NCBI RefSeq assembly: GCF_015831345.1
Contig: NZ_JADWYS010000001.1
Location: 496,001-560,000, forward strand
Length of the DNA stretch: 64,000 nucleotides
Source: Caenimonas aquaedulcis
GTDB lineage: Bacteria > Pseudomonadota > Gammaproteobacteria > Burkholderiales > Burkholderiaceae_C
Direction: 5' to 3'
Part shown: positions 19,142 to 30,258 of the stretch, piece by piece
How positions within the stretch are numbered: position 1 is the stretch's first letter
Layout: every line of letters starts with the position of its first letter
Program-made: the position numbers and the translations under genes
Notes under the pieces: generated by a model
Database searches by the model: none
Told to the model about the DNA's origin: nothing
Seen by the model: only the letters and a program-made list of their open reading frames with translations

Positions 19142-20418
19142 AGGTATTGGTCATCGGCGGCGGCGGCCGGGAACACGCCCTGGCGTGGAAGCTGGCGCAA
19201 TCGCCCAAGGTGCAGGCCGTCTACGTGGCACCCGGCAACGGCGGCACGGCCATCGACGCGCGGCTCGAGAACGTGCCCATCACCGACGTGGTGGCGCTGC
19301 GCCAATGGGCGCAGAAGGAAAAGATCGCCTTGACCGTCGTCGGCCCGGAAGGCCCGCTCGCGGCCGGCGTGGTGGACGAGTTCCGCACGCACGGGCTTCG
19401 CGTGTTCGGCCCGACCCAGAAGGCCGCGCAGCTGGAAAGCTCCAAGGCCTTCTCCAAGGCGTTCATGAAGCGCCATGCCATTCCTACGGCGGAGTACGAA
19501 ACCTTTTCGGACCCGGCTGCGGCGCATGCGTACATCGACAGGAAGGGTGCGCCCATCGTCGTGAAGGCCGACGGCCTGGCGGCGGGCAAGGGCGTCGTCG
19601 TCGCGATGACGCCGCAGGAAGCGCACGAAGCCGTCGACTTCATGCTGCTGGACAACACGCTCGGCGTGGCGCACAACGACGGCGGCGCGCGCGTGGTGAT
19701 CGAGGAATTCCTCTCGGGCGAGGAAGCGAGCTTCATCGTGCTGTGCGACGGGAAGAACGTCACCGCGCTCGCCACGAGCCAGGACCACAAGCGCCTGCAG
19801 GACGGCGACCTCGGGCCCAACACCGGCGGCATGGGCGCCTATTCGCCCGCGCCCGTGGTCACGCCCGAAGTGCATGCGCGCGCGATGCGCGAGATCATCC
19901 TGCCGACGATCAAGGGCATGGAAAAGGACGGCATCCCGTACACGGGCTTCCTCTACGCGGGCCTCATGATCGACCCGCAAGGCCACTGCAAGACGCTGGA
20001 ATTCAACTGCCGCATGGGCGACCCGGAGACTCAGCCCATCATGATGCGGCTGAAGTCCGACCTGTACGACGTGATGATGCACGCGACCTCCGGCACGCTC
20101 GACCAGGTCGACCTCGACTGGGACCGCCGCACGGCGCTCGGCGTGGTGATGGCTGCCGCGGGCTATCCGCTCAACCCCCGGAAGGGAGACGCGATCGCGG
20201 GCCTGCCCAAGGCGGAAGAAGACGCGATGGTGTTCCACGCGGGCACGGTGCGCAAGGACGGCACCACGCTCACGGCCGGCGGCCGCGTGCTGTGCGTGAC
20301 GGCGCTCGCCGATTCGGTGAAGGCCGCGCAGCATCGCGCCTACGAAGTGGCCGACCAGATCCACTTCGACGGCGCGCAGTACCGCCGCGACATCGGCCAC
20401 CGCGCGATCCGCGGCTGA
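19138..20418 (+). CDS. purD: Phosphoribosylamine-glycine ligase (GAR synthetase)
   Basis: A 426-residue ATP-grasp enzyme catalysing the second step of purine synthesis: 5-phosphoribosylamine + glycine + ATP to GAR. The N-terminus [20 protein letters not shown] binds phosphoribosylamine, [16 protein letters not shown] and [18 protein letters not shown] are the ATP-grasp elements, and [19 protein letters not shown] carries the metal-binding residues. Its ATG overlaps the yebC stop (ATGA). hemF follows after 4 bases. Confidence 0.97.
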   Translation: MKVLVIGGGGREHALAWKLAQSPKVQAVYVAPGNGGTAIDARLENVPITDVVALRQWAQKEKIALTVVGPEGPLAAGVVDEFRTHGLRVFGPTQKAAQLESSKAFSKAFMKRHAIPTAEYETFSDPAAAHAYIDRKGAPIVVKADGLAAGKGVVVAMTPQEAHEAVDFMLLDNTLGVAHNDGGARVVIEEFLSGEEASFIVLCDGKNVTALATSQDHKRLQDGDLGPNTGGMGAYSPAPVVTPEVHARAMREIILPTIKGMEKDGIPYTGFLYAGLMIDPQGHCKTLEFNCRMGDPETQPIMMRLKSDLYDVMMHATSGTLDQVDLDWDRRTALGVVMAAAGYPLNPRKGDAIAGLPKAEEDAMVFHAGTVRKDGTTLTAGGRVLCVTALADSVKAAQHRAYEVADQIHFDGAQYRRDIGHRAIRG

Positions 20419-20422
20419 ACGC

Positions 20423-21334
20423 ATGGGCGCCACCGACACCGTCCGCAGCTACCTGCAGGGTTTGCAGGGCCGCATCGTGGCGGCGTGCGAACAGGTGGAC
20501 GGCGGCACCTTCCGTCGTGACGCGTGGAAAAAGGAACCCGGCGAGCCGCTGCAGGGCGACGGCGTCACGATGATCCTCGAGGGCGGCGCCGTGTTCGAAC
20601 GCGCGGGCTGCGGCTTCTCGCATGTCACCGGCCCGAAGCTGCCCCCGTCCGCCACGCAGCACCGTCCCGAGCTCGCGGGCTCGGCCTTCGAGGCGATGGG
20701 CGTGTCGCTCGTTTTCCATCCCCGCAACCCCTATGCGCCGACCGTGCACATGAACGTGCGCGCCATCGCCGCGCATCCGCAGGGACGCGAGCCTGTGTTC
20801 TGGTTCGGCGGCGGGATGGACCTCACGCCGTACTACGGGTTCGAGGAAGACGCGGTTCATTTCCATCGTGCCTGCAAGGACAGCCTCGCGCGCTTCGGCG
20901 ACGACAAGTACCCGCGCTTCAAAGCGTGGTGCGACGACTATTTCTTCCTCAAGCACCGCAACGAGCCGCGCGGCGTCGGAGGCATCTTCTTCGACGATTT
21001 CGCCGAGGGCGGTGCGGACAACGGCTTGGCGCTCATGCGTTCGGTGGGCGATGCGTTCCTCGATGCGTACCTGCCCATCCTGCAGCGGCGCAAGGACGCG
21101 CCCTACGGAGAGCGCGAACGCGCGTTCCAGCTCTACCGGCGCGGGCGCTATGTCGAGTTCAACCTCGTCTGGGACCGTGGCACCCATTTCGGGCTGCAAT
21201 CGGGCGGCCGGACCGAGTCGATCCTGATGTCGATGCCGCCGCTCGCCAGCTGGGAATACCGCCACGAGCCCGATGCCGGCTCCGCCGAGGCCGAGCTCTA
21301 CAGCAGGTTCCTGGTGCGAAAGGACTGGGTTTGA
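20423..21334 (+). CDS. hemF: Oxygen-dependent coproporphyrinogen III oxidase
   Basis: A 303-residue aerobic coproporphyrinogen oxidase converting coproporphyrinogen III to protoporphyrinogen IX with O2, in the cytoplasm. Conserved segments are [71 protein letters not shown] and [20 protein letters not shown] with the C-terminal [12 protein letters not shown]. Length matches E. coli HemF (299). The purD-hemF-nadD order is common in Burkholderiales. The stop TGA is overlapped by the TTG start of nadD. Confidence 0.97.
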   Translation: MGATDTVRSYLQGLQGRIVAACEQVDGGTFRRDAWKKEPGEPLQGDGVTMILEGGAVFERAGCGFSHVTGPKLPPSATQHRPELAGSAFEAMGVSLVFHPRNPYAPTVHMNVRAIAAHPQGREPVFWFGGGMDLTPYYGFEEDAVHFHRACKDSLARFGDDKYPRFKAWCDDYFFLKHRNEPRGVGGIFFDDFAEGGADNGLALMRSVGDAFLDAYLPILQRRKDAPYGERERAFQLYRRGRYVEFNLVWDRGTHFGLQSGGRTESILMSMPPLASWEYRHEPDAGSAEAELYSRFLVRKDWV

Positions 21335-21942
21335 CGCCGGCCGGCCCCGCCCCGGCGCGCCGTGTCGGCGTGTTCGGCGGCGCCTTCGATCCCCCGCATG
21401 TCGCGCATGTGGCGCTGGCCGCGGCGGCCATCGGGCAGTTGAAGCTCGACGAAATGCGCGTGCTCCCCACGGGCCAGGCGTGGCACAAGTCGAACGTGCT
21501 GACTCCGGCGCCGCATCGCCTGGCGATGACGCAGATCGCTTTCGGCGAGCTGCCGGGCGTGATCGTGGACGATCGCGAGCTCAAGCGCCCGGGCCCCACT
21601 TACACCATCGACACCTTGCGCGAGCTCATGGCCGAGCAGCCCGGCGCGGAGCTCTTTCTCGTCATGGGTGAGGACCAGGCAGGCGCCATCACCCGCTGGC
21701 GCGAGTGGCAGGCGATACTTGGGATGGTGACGCTGTGCATGGCCGATCGCCCCTCGCACGCCGGCGCCACCCCTTTCCAGGTGCCTCCCGAGGCCCGGCT
21801 GAGGCACCTGGAGATGCCCGCCATGCCTGAGAGTGCCACCGACATCCGCGCCCGCGCGGGCGCCAACGAAGGGATCGACCATCTGGTCCCTGCAGGCGTT
21901 GCGCGCTATATTGAACGACATCACCTTTATTCACGTACCTGA
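21331..21942 (+). CDS. nadD: Nicotinate-mononucleotide adenylyltransferase
   Basis: A 203-residue nucleotidyltransferase that makes deamido-NAD from nicotinate mononucleotide and ATP. The [15 protein letters not shown] segment holds the HxxH-type motif; [20 protein letters not shown] and [20 protein letters not shown] contain the C-terminal SxTxxR-like phosphate-binding motif. No ATG exists close to the conserved start; TTG at 21331 overlaps the hemF stop in TTGA and gives [21 protein letters not shown] stop-start overlap of one base (TGATG) links it to rsfS. Confidence 0.93.
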   Translation: MTPAGPAPARRVGVFGGAFDPPHVAHVALAAAAIGQLKLDEMRVLPTGQAWHKSNVLTPAPHRLAMTQIAFGELPGVIVDDRELKRPGPTYTIDTLRELMAEQPGAELFLVMGEDQAGAITRWREWQAILGMVTLCMADRPSHAGATPFQVPPEARLRHLEMPAMPESATDIRARAGANEGIDHLVPAGVARYIERHHLYSRT

Positions 21943-22544
21943 TGACCCAAGAAGCAGCTGCCAAGAAAGACACCCAACGACTCCAGCGCGCCATCATCGA
22001 TGGCCTGGAGGACGTCAAGGCGCAGGACATCGTGGTATTCAACACCGAGCATCTGTCTCCGCTCTTCGAGCGCGTGATCGTCGCCTCGGGCACCTCCAAC
22101 CGCCAGACCAAGGCCCTCGCCGCGAGCGTGCGCGACGCCGTGCGCGAGGCCGGCTTCCAGAAGCCGCGGATCGAGGGCGAGGACAACGGCGAGTGGATCA
22201 TCGTGGACTGCGGCGCCGCGGTCGCGCACATCATGCAGCCCGCGATCCGCACGTATTACCACCTCGAAGAGATCTGGGGCGAGAAGCCGGTGCGATTGAA
22301 GTTCGGTGCCCCCAAGCCTGCACAGGCGGAGGAGCCGGCGCCCGCGAAAAAGACGGCCGCGAAGAAGACACCGGCCAAGAAGGCGGCGGGCAAGACGGCT
22401 CCCGCGAAGAAATCGGCAACTGCGAAGACCCCGGGCAGTGCGGCCAAGACCGCACGCCCGGCGAAGTCGGCCTCCAGGGCGCCTGCCAAAAGAGCGCCCG
22501 CCGCCAAAACCGCCGCACGCAAGAGCCCCACGCGCAAGGCATGA
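21942..22544 (+). CDS. rsfS: Ribosome silencing factor with a lysine/alanine-rich C-terminal tail
   Basis: Residues 1-115 form the RsfS/Iojap domain, which binds uL14 on the large subunit and blocks subunit joining in starvation. Typical segments are [40 protein letters not shown] and [20 protein letters not shown]. Residues about 120-200 are a low-complexity tail with repeated AKK/PAKK/AAK units, resembling histone H1 tails. E. coli RsfS (105 residues) lacks this tail. The basic tail may add RNA or ribosome affinity; this is an inference. It overlaps rlmH in ATGA. Confidence 0.94.
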   Translation: MTQEAAAKKDTQRLQRAIIDGLEDVKAQDIVVFNTEHLSPLFERVIVASGTSNRQTKALAASVRDAVREAGFQKPRIEGEDNGEWIIVDCGAAVAHIMQPAIRTYYHLEEIWGEKPVRLKFGAPKPAQAEEPAPAKKTAAKKTPAKKAAGKTAPAKKSATAKTPGSAAKTARPAKSASRAPAKRAPAAKTAARKSPTRKA

Positions 22545-23008
22545 AGCTGCTGGTCGTGGCGGTGGGGCAGCGAGTGCCCGATTGGGCCGCCACCGCCTGG
22601 GACGACTACGCGAAACGCTTTCCCCCCGAGCTGCGGGTGGAACTCAAGGCCGTGAAGACGGAGCCGCGCGCCTCCAAAACCCTCGAATCGCTCTACGCCG
22701 CGGAACGCCAGCGCATCGAAGCGGCGATCCCCAAGGGCACGCATGTCGTCGCGCTCGATGAACGCGGCACCGCCCTCACCACGGTGGCACTGGCGGCGCG
22801 CCTGAAAGCCTGGCAGATGCAGGGCGGCGACGTCGCGCTGGTCATCGGCGGGCCCGACGGGCTGGACCCGGCGTTCAAGCAGGGCGCGCAGGAACGCATC
22901 CGCCTGTCCGACATGACGCTGCCCCATGCGATGGTGCGCGTGCTGTTGGTCGAGCAGCTCTATCGCGCGTGGTCGATCAACGCGAACCATCCCTACCATC
23001 GTGAGTGA
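22541..23008 (+). CDS. rlmH: 23S rRNA pseudouridine-1915 N3-methyltransferase
   Basis: A 155-residue SPOUT methyltransferase that modifies pseudouridine 1915 in helix 69 of 23S r[19 protein letters not shown] at the start, [19 protein letters not shown] for SAM binding in the knot, and [20 protein letters not shown] with the final HPYHRE are diagnostic. The length matches E. coli RlmH (155). ATG 22541 lies in an ATGA overlap with the rsfS stop. Confidence 0.97.
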   Translation: MKLLVVAVGQRVPDWAATAWDDYAKRFPPELRVELKAVKTEPRASKTLESLYAAERQRIEAAIPKGTHVVALDERGTALTTVALAARLKAWQMQGGDVALVIGGPDGLDPAFKQGAQERIRLSDMTLPHAMVRVLLVEQLYRAWSINANHPYHRE

Positions 23009-23594
23009 TTTCGTCTATCTCGCGTCGCAGAGCCCGCGGCGCCGGCAACTGCTGGAGCAATTGGGCGTGAGGCACGAACTCCTGCTGCCCGACGCCGGGG
23101 AAGACACCGAGTCCCTCGAGGAGCCGTTGCCCGGCGAGGCGCCCTCGCGCTATGTCCAGCGCGTGACCGGCCTGAAGCTCGGCGCCGCCATCGCGCGGAT
23201 GAAGCGGCGCGGCCTTGCGCCTGCGCCCGTCCTGTGCTCCGACACCACCGTGGCGCTGGGCCGCACGATCTACGGCAAGCCTGCGGATGCGCAGGACGCG
23301 ATCCGCATGCTGCGCGAACTGTCCGGGCGGACGCACCGCGTGCTGACGGCGGTCGCGATTCAGGACGGCAGGAAGCGACGCGAGGCGCTCAGCGTGTCGC
23401 GCGTGACGTTTGCATCGATGACTGCCGCGCAGATCCGCGACTACGTGGCGAGCGGTGAGCCCATGGGCAAAGCCGGCGCCTACGCGGTGCAGGGCGCCGC
23501 GGCCGCCTACATCCCGCATATCAGCGGCAGCTACAGCGGGATCATGGGCCTGCCCATGCACGAGACGGCGCAGTTGCTGCGCGAATTTGCCTAG
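23001..23594 (+). CDS. maf: Maf-family nucleotide pyrophosphatase
   Basis: A 197-residue Maf/YhdE protein, a pyrophosphatase for dTTP/UTP or modified nucleotides. The N-terminal [19 protein letters not shown] holds the S-x-R-R phosphate site, [20 protein letters not shown] has the catalytic Asp, and [20 protein letters not shown] is the conserved block near the C-terminus. Start is GTG 23001, which overlaps rlmH by 8 bases and puts the S-x-R-R motif at the usual position. The stop TAG shares the palindrome CTAG with the stop of the opposing PAS gene. Confidence 0.93.
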   Translation: MSDFVYLASQSPRRRQLLEQLGVRHELLLPDAGEDTESLEEPLPGEAPSRYVQRVTGLKLGAAIARMKRRGLAPAPVLCSDTTVALGRTIYGKPADAQDAIRMLRELSGRTHRVLTAVAIQDGRKRREALSVSRVTFASMTAAQIRDYVASGEPMGKAGAYAVQGAAAAYIPHISGSYSGIMGLPMHETAQLLREFA

Positions 23595-25051
23595 GGCGAA
23601 GCGGGCACGTCGCGGCCCGTGATGTCCACGGCCTCGGGCACGACGCCCACGATCTCCCCGCGTCCGTTGAAGACCGGCCGCAGCGAGAAGTCGAAGCGCC
23701 GGGGCCCGATCGGCAGGTTGACGTCGAGCACTTCGCGCACGGCCATGCCGGAGAGGGCGGCCGCGACGCCTTCCCGTATGCGTTCGGCCAGGCCCGGCGT
23801 GCTCTCGAACCAGCGCGTCTCCCAGAACGGGCGGCCGACGACGTCGCTCAGTTTCGCCTGGATGCCGGAGAGGGATTGCGTGTTGGCATCCAGCAGCACG
23901 CCATCGGTGCCGATGAACCCCTGGTAGATCAGGCTCGTCTCGAAGGTGGCGCGCAGCCTGTCCGCGATGGCGCCTTGCTGCGCCATCGTCCGCTCCAGCT
24001 CGGCGGTTCGCAGGCGCACGTGCGCCTCCAGCGTGTCGTTGAAGCGCCGCAGCGCGGCCTGCGCGCGTTTCTCGGCTTCCACCATCGCGGCCAGCCGCGC
24101 ACGCTCCTCGCCCAGCTGCCAGTTGGTGGTGCGCAGCGCCGCCTCCGCCCGCGCCCGGTCGGTCACGTCGGTGATCAGCACGAGGATGCCGTCCACCCTG
24201 CCTGAAGCGTCACGCACGGGCTGGTAGATGAAATCGAGCAGCCGATCCTCCGCAGGCGCGCCGAGCGCCTGTTCGAGCTTGACCAGCATGCCGGTGGCCA
24301 CATAGGGCTCGCCGCTTTGGTACACCTTGTCCAGCAGGGGGATGAAGCCCTGCTTCACCACTTCCGGCAGGGCCTGCGACACGGCCTTGCCCTCGACGTC
24401 GCGGCCGCCCACGAGTCGCCGGTAGGCCTCGTTCGCGATGTCGAACACGTGGTCCGGTCCGCGCAGCAGCGCGATCGGCTGCGGCGCCTGGCGAAAAAGC
24501 TCCCGGAGCCGGTCGAGCTCGGCCTCGCGCGCGCGCCGCGCCAGCACCAGCGCCGTCACTTCGTTGCCCTGGTTGAAGATGCCGCCGATCGTGTTGTCCG
24601 GATTGCGCAGGGCGGTGAAGCTGTAGTTCCACCAGGATTCGCGCGGCAGGCCCGCGCGAACCATGGGCAGCATCTGCTCGAACTGCGCGAGGCCCTCGCC
24701 AGTGGCCAGCACGGACTCCATTTCCGGCCCGACGGTGGCCCAGATGTCGGACCAGAGTTCCTTCGCGGGCTGGCCCAGGGCGACGGGGTGTCGCTCCGCC
24801 GGGATCACCGACCATGCGTCGTTGTACAGCGTGTACATGCTGGGCCCCCAGTAGATCGCCGTGGGGAAGCTGGAGTTCAGGCAGAGGCTCAACGCCATCT
24901 GCAAGGCGGCCGGCCAGCCCTCGGGCGGCCCGAGGGGGTGGGAGGCCCAGTCGAAGGCACGGATGCGTGCCCCCATCTCGTGCCCGCCCTGGAGGAAGGC
25001 GAGTGCTGTCGGGGAGGATGTCATGGAAAGGAAGGCAGGGAGTGGAGGCAT
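23591..25051 (-). CDS. PAS-domain sensor protein without a visible output domain
   Basis: A 486-residue cytoplasmic protein with three PAS-like domains. The first (residues about 30-170) has [20 protein letters not shown] and [17 protein letters not shown]; the second (about 190-310) has [20 protein letters not shown] and ends VLITDVTDR; a coiled-coil of about 60 residues follows ([20 protein letters not shown]), then a third PAS (about 370-480). It stops right after that PAS; no HisKA/HATPase, GGDEF or EAL domain is present. Homologous N-termini are common in hybrid histidine kinases, so it may be a truncated or stand-alone sensor. It lies antisense between maf and rng. ATG 25024 is an alternative start. 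Confidence 0.8.
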   Translation of the reverse strand: MPPLPAFLSMTSSPTALAFLQGGHEMGARIRAFDWASHPLGPPEGWPAALQMALSLCLNSSFPTAIYWGPSMYTLYNDAWSVIPAERHPVALGQPAKELWSDIWATVGPEMESVLATGEGLAQFEQMLPMVRAGLPRESWWNYSFTALRNPDNTIGGIFNQGNEVTALVLARRAREAELDRLRELFRQAPQPIALLRGPDHVFDIANEAYRRLVGGRDVEGKAVSQALPEVVKQGFIPLLDKVYQSGEPYVATGMLVKLEQALGAPAEDRLLDFIYQPVRDASGRVDGILVLITDVTDRARAEAALRTTNWQLGEERARLAAMVEAEKRAQAALRRFNDTLEAHVRLRTAELERTMAQQGAIADRLRATFETSLIYQGFIGTDGVLLDANTQSLSGIQAKLSDVVGRPFWETRWFESTPGLAERIREGVAAALSGMAVREVLDVNLPIGPRRFDFSLRPVFNGRGEIVGVVPEAVDITGRDVPASP

Positions 25052-25112
25052 GCTAACAAATTGGGCTTACTTCCCGCTGTCGCCCGCAGCGCACTCGGTT
25101 ATTCTTGCCGAC

Positions 25113-26600
<1,488 letters not shown>

Positions 26601-26605
26601 CCGCG

Positions 26606-27334
26606 ATGCGACCGCCCATTCCCATCCTCACCTACCACCAGGTCGACGCCGCGCCGCCCGCGGGCTCGAATTACCGCAGTCTCGTCGTCTCCCCGGGCGC
26701 GTTCGCGCGGCAGATGCGCATGCTGCGCGCACTCGGCTATCGCGGCCTGTCGATGACGGCGCTGGAGCCCTACCTGCGCGGCGAGAAGTCCGGCAAGGTC
26801 GTGGGCATCACGCTGGACGACGGCTACGTGAACAACCTGGAGCACGCACTGCCGGTGCTGCGGCGCTTCGGCTTTTCCGCGACCTGCTACATCGTCAGCG
26901 GCCAGCTCGGCGGCTCGAACGTGTGGGACCACGCGAAGGGCGTCCCGCCCAAGCCGCTGATGGACGCCGCGCAACTCGGCGCGTGGATCCTCGGCGGCCA
27001 GGAAATCGGCGCGCACACGCGCAATCACGTCGACCTGCTGCAGGCGGACGATGCCCAGGCACGGGAGGAAATCGAGGGCTGCAAGCGGGATCTCGAATCG
27101 CGCTTCGGCGTGCCGGTGCGCCACTTCTGCTACCCCTATGGTTTTCACAGGCCGCAGCATGCGGCGATGGTGCGCGACGCCGGCTTCGCCACCGCGACCA
27201 CGACGCAACGCGCACGCACGCGCGCCGGCGACGATTCCTATGAGTTGCCGCGCGTGCCGGTACTGCGCCAGACCTCGCTGCCCCTCCTGTGGATGAAGGT
27301 AGCCACCGGCTACGAGGACCGCCGGCGTGGATGA
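26606..27334 (+). CDS. Polysaccharide deacetylase (NodB/CE4 family)
   Basis: A 242-residue CE4 deacetylase. It starts PIPILTYHQVDAAPPAGSNY, has the metal/catalytic Asp pair in GITLDDGYVNN, the HxxxH-type metal site in GAHTRNHVDLL, and the catalytic-arginine region FCYPYGFHRPQHAAM. No signal peptide is evident, so a cytoplasmic or inner-membrane-face role is suggested. Position before a GT4 glycosyltransferase and the MsbA/LPS genes suggests removal of N-acetyl groups from a cell-surface glycan precursor. It begins 5 bases after the rng stop. Confidence 0.87.
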   Translation: MRPPIPILTYHQVDAAPPAGSNYRSLVVSPGAFARQMRMLRALGYRGLSMTALEPYLRGEKSGKVVGITLDDGYVNNLEHALPVLRRFGFSATCYIVSGQLGGSNVWDHAKGVPPKPLMDAAQLGAWILGGQEIGAHTRNHVDLLQADDAQAREEIEGCKRDLESRFGVPVRHFCYPYGFHRPQHAAMVRDAGFATATTTQRARTRAGDDSYELPRVPVLRQTSLPLLWMKVATGYEDRRRG

Positions 27335-28481
27335 CGCACCCGCGCGGCGCCTGCGCATCGCGGTGCTGAACCGGGTGTTTCGCGCTACCGGCGGCGGGGC
27401 CGAGTCCTATTCCATCCGCATCGTGCAGGAACTCGCGCAGCGCCACGACATCCACGTGGTCGCGCAGGAGTTCTCGCATGAATGGCCCGGCGTCATGCAC
27501 GTGAAGGTGCCCCGGCTCTTCAAGCGCCCACGCTGGCTGAACCAGCTCTGGTATGCGCTGTGCAGCTGGCACGTCACGCGCCATGGATTCGACGTGGTGC
27601 ACTCCCACGAAAACACCTGGCACGGCGACATCCAGACCATCCACGTGCGTCCGGTCCGCGGCGACCTGCTGGGCGCGAGCCGCGGCTGGGCCCGTGCGGG
27701 GCGCTGGGCGAAGATCGCCGCGAGTCCCCGGCTGCTGTCGAACCTCGCGCTCGAAGCGATGCGCTTCCGGGTGCGCCGCGGACGGCGCATCGTCCTCGTG
27801 TCCGATGCCCTGCGCGCGCAGTGCGTGGCGTCCTATCCGGACAGCGAAGCGGCCATGTCCGTGATCACGCCGGGCGTCGACATGGGCGCCGTCGCGGCTA
27901 CGCAGGGCGCTTCCCGCGCCGCGCTCGGCCTGCCGGAGGAGGGCGAGGTGATCCTCTTCGTCGGGAACGATTTCGCGCGCAAGGGCCTGGGGACGCTGCT
28001 CGAGGCGGTGGCCGGGCTTCCTTCTTCCGCCACGCTCGCCGTGGTCGGCAGCGGCTCGGGCACGCCTTACCAGGATCGCATCCGGGCCCTCGGCCTGGAA
28101 GGGCGCGTCCTGTTCCTGGGCGTGCGGCAGGACATGGGACCGCTGTACCGCGCGGCTACCGTGCTCGCGCATCCCACCCTCGGCGACTCCTTTGCGATGG
28201 TGGTGCTGGAGGCCATGGCGCAGGGGTTGCCGGTGGTGGCCAGCGGTCCGGCGCACTGCGGCATCTCGACGATGCTGCGCGATGGCGGGGACGCCTTGTT
28301 GCTGGACGATCCGCGCCAGGCCGGGCCGCTGCGCGACGCGCTGGGCCGTATCCTGGACGATCGCGAGCTCGCGGCCCGCTTGAGCAGGAACGGCCTGCAG
28401 TTCGCCGCCGGCCACAGCTGGCGGGCGGCGGCACTGGCTTACGAAGCGCTCTACGCCGGGGCCGCGGCCGCCGCGGGCTGA
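27327..28481 (+). CDS. GT4 glycosyltransferase, WaaG-like
   Basis: A 384-residue GT-B enzyme. The N-terminal domain shows IAVLNRVFRATGGGAESYSI and FDVVHSHENTWHGDIQTIHV. The C-terminal Glycos_transf_1 domain shows VILFVGNDFARKGLGTLLEA and HPTLGDSFAMVVLEAMAQGL, with E-x7-E nucleotide-sugar residues. It resembles LPS core glucosyltransferase I (WaaG), but the sugar cannot be stated. GTG 27327 overlaps the preceding gene by 8 bases. It converges on the MsbA-like gene with 4 bases between them. Confidence 0.85.
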   Translation: MDDAPARRLRIAVLNRVFRATGGGAESYSIRIVQELAQRHDIHVVAQEFSHEWPGVMHVKVPRLFKRPRWLNQLWYALCSWHVTRHGFDVVHSHENTWHGDIQTIHVRPVRGDLLGASRGWARAGRWAKIAASPRLLSNLALEAMRFRVRRGRRIVLVSDALRAQCVASYPDSEAAMSVITPGVDMGAVAATQGASRAALGLPEEGEVILFVGNDFARKGLGTLLEAVAGLPSSATLAVVGSGSGTPYQDRIRALGLEGRVLFLGVRQDMGPLYRAATVLAHPTLGDSFAMVVLEAMAQGLPVVASGPAHCGISTMLRDGGDALLLDDPRQAGPLRDALGRILDDRELAARLSRNGLQFAAGHSWRAAALAYEALYAGAAAAAG

Positions 28482-28485
28482 CGCA

Positions 28486-30258
28486 TCACCCCAGCAGGTC
28501 GCTGGGCGAGGCCGGGTTGGACCCTTCGGCGGACGCCACGCTGTAGAGCCGGGCGTAGTGGCCGCCGCGGCGCAGCAGCTCGGCGTGCGAGCCTTCTTCG
28601 ACGACACGGCCGGAGGCCATCACGAGGATGCGGTCCGCGTGCTCGATGGTGGAGAGGCGGTGCGCGATGATGAGCGTCGTGCGTCCGGCCATCAGCCGCT
28701 GCAGCGCGGACTTCACGGCCTGCTCCGACTCGGTGTCGAGCGCCGACGTTGCTTCATCGAGCACGAGGATCGGCGCGTCCTTGTAGATGGCGCGGGCGAT
28801 CGCGAGCCGCTGGCGCTGGCCGCCCGAGAGTTGCCGCGCGTTATGACCCACCAGCGTGTCCATGCCCTGCGGCAGCGTGGCCACGTGCTCGCTCAGGTTC
28901 GCCGCCTCCAGTGCCCGGGCGATCCGCTCGCGGTCCACCGGCAGGCCGAGCGTGATGTTGGAGGCAATCGTGTCGTTGAACATCACCACTTCCTGGCTCA
29001 CAAAGGCGAACTGCCGGCGCAGCGCGTTGAGGCGCCAGTCGTGGAGTTCCACGCCGTCCAGCAGGATGCGGCCGCTGCTGGGGACGACGAAACGGGGCAG
29101 CAGGTTCACCAGCGTCGTCTTGCCCGAGCCCGAGCCGCCGACGAGCGCCACCGTTTCCCCGGGCGCGACGCGCAGGCTCACGCTTTCGAGCGCGTCGCGC
29201 GCGCTGTCCTCGTAGCGCACCGTCACGTCCTCCAGTGCGATCTCGCCGCAGGCGCGCGCGGCCTCATGCGTGCCCTCGCGCTCCGGTTCGGTGTGTTCGA
29301 TCAGGTCCAAACCCCGTTCCACCGCGGCGAGGCCGCGCGTGATGGGCGAGGCGGATTCGGAGAGGTGCTTGATCGGCGCGATCAGCATGAGCATCGCCGT
29401 CACGAACGCCGCGAAGCCGCCGACGGTGATGCCGCTCGTCGAGCTTTGCCAGAGCGCCGTGCAGATGACGGCGGAGAGGGCGCCGGCGGCAAGCATCTGC
29501 GTGAGCGGCGTCATGGCCGACGCCGCCACGGTGGACTTCATCGCGAGGCGCCGCAGTTCCCCGCTCAGCTGGCCGAAGCGCTCGCCTTGCGCCGCCTGCG
29601 CCTCGTGCAGGCGGACCACGCGATGCGCGAGCACGTTTTCCTCGACGACATAGGCCAGGCGGTCGGTCGCGTCCTGGTTGGCCTGCGTGATGCGGTGCAG
29701 GCGCCTGGAAAGCACCTTCATGACCAGGGCGACGCCTGGGAAGATCACCAGCACGATCAAGGTGAGCTTCCAGTTGATGTAGAACAGGTAGGCCATCAAC
29801 GCGACGAGGGTCAGCGAGTCGCGGATCAGCGTCAGCATGGTCGTCACCAGCAAGGTGGTGCCGGTCTGCACTTCGTACACGACGGTGTTGGACAGCGCGC
29901 TGGCCGAGGTGTGCGCGAACAGCGACATGGGCGCGTCCAGCACGCGGGCGAACAGGCGGCCACGCAGCTGCACCATCGCCTTGTTGGCCATGTGGGCGAG
30001 CGAATACTGGGCGATGAAACCGGAGATGCCGCGCAGCCCGAACAGGCCCAGCAGCGCGAGCGGAACCAGCCACAGGTTGAAGTTCGCGCCCTGGAAGCCG
30101 TTGTCCAGCAGGGGCTTCATGAGCGCGGGGATGACGGGCTCGGTCAGCGCCACCACGCACGTGGCCGCAAGCAGGGCGGCGAAGGCGGGCCCGCAGCCGC
30201 GGAAGTAGGGCAGGATGCGCCGGATGCGCTGGGCTTGGTTGACGTTCAATGCGGGCAC
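28486..30258 (-). CDS. msbA: Lipid A exporter-like ABC transporter (ATPase/permease)
   Basis: A 590-residue half-transporter: six membrane helices in residues about 1-320 and one ABC domain. Walker A is GGSGSGKTTL, the Q-loop FVSQEVVMFND, signature RQLSGGQRQRLAIARA, Walker B ILVLDEATSALDTESE and H-loop IIAHRLSTIEHAD. MsbA homodimers flip lipid A-core across the inner membrane. No ATG is available: GTG 30258 (MPALNVNQAQ) overlaps the upstream gene by 13 bases, and TTG 30249 overlaps it in TTGA; either gives the usual MsbA start. The context of glycosyltransferases and an O-antigen ligase supports the LPS role. Confidence 0.88.
   Translation of the reverse strand: MPALNVNQAQRIRRILPYFRGCGPAFAALLAATCVVALTEPVIPALMKPLLDNGFQGANFNLWLVPLALLGLFGLRGISGFIAQYSLAHMANKAMVQLRGRLFARVLDAPMSLFAHTSASALSNTVVYEVQTGTTLLVTTMLTLIRDSLTLVALMAYLFYINWKLTLIVLVIFPGVALVMKVLSRRLHRITQANQDATDRLAYVVEENVLAHRVVRLHEAQAAQGERFGQLSGELRRLAMKSTVAASAMTPLTQMLAAGALSAVICTALWQSSTSGITVGGFAAFVTAMLMLIAPIKHLSESASPITRGLAAVERGLDLIEHTEPEREGTHEAARACGEIALEDVTVRYEDSARDALESVSLRVAPGETVALVGGSGSGKTTLVNLLPRFVVPSSGRILLDGVELHDWRLNALRRQFAFVSQEVVMFNDTIASNITLGLPVDRERIARALEAANLSEHVATLPQGMDTLVGHNARQLSGGQRQRLAIARAIYKDAPILVLDEATSALDTESEQAVKSALQRLMAGRTTLIIAHRLSTIEHADRILVMASGRVVEEGSHAELLRRGGHYARLYSVASAEGSNPASPSDLLG

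Noticed and set aside
22340..22540. DNA repeat array or CRISPR-like array in rsfS
   Set aside because: The periodicity comes from repeated Ala/Lys/Pro codons of the tail; no constant repeat-spacer pattern exists. No CRISPR array was seen in the window.
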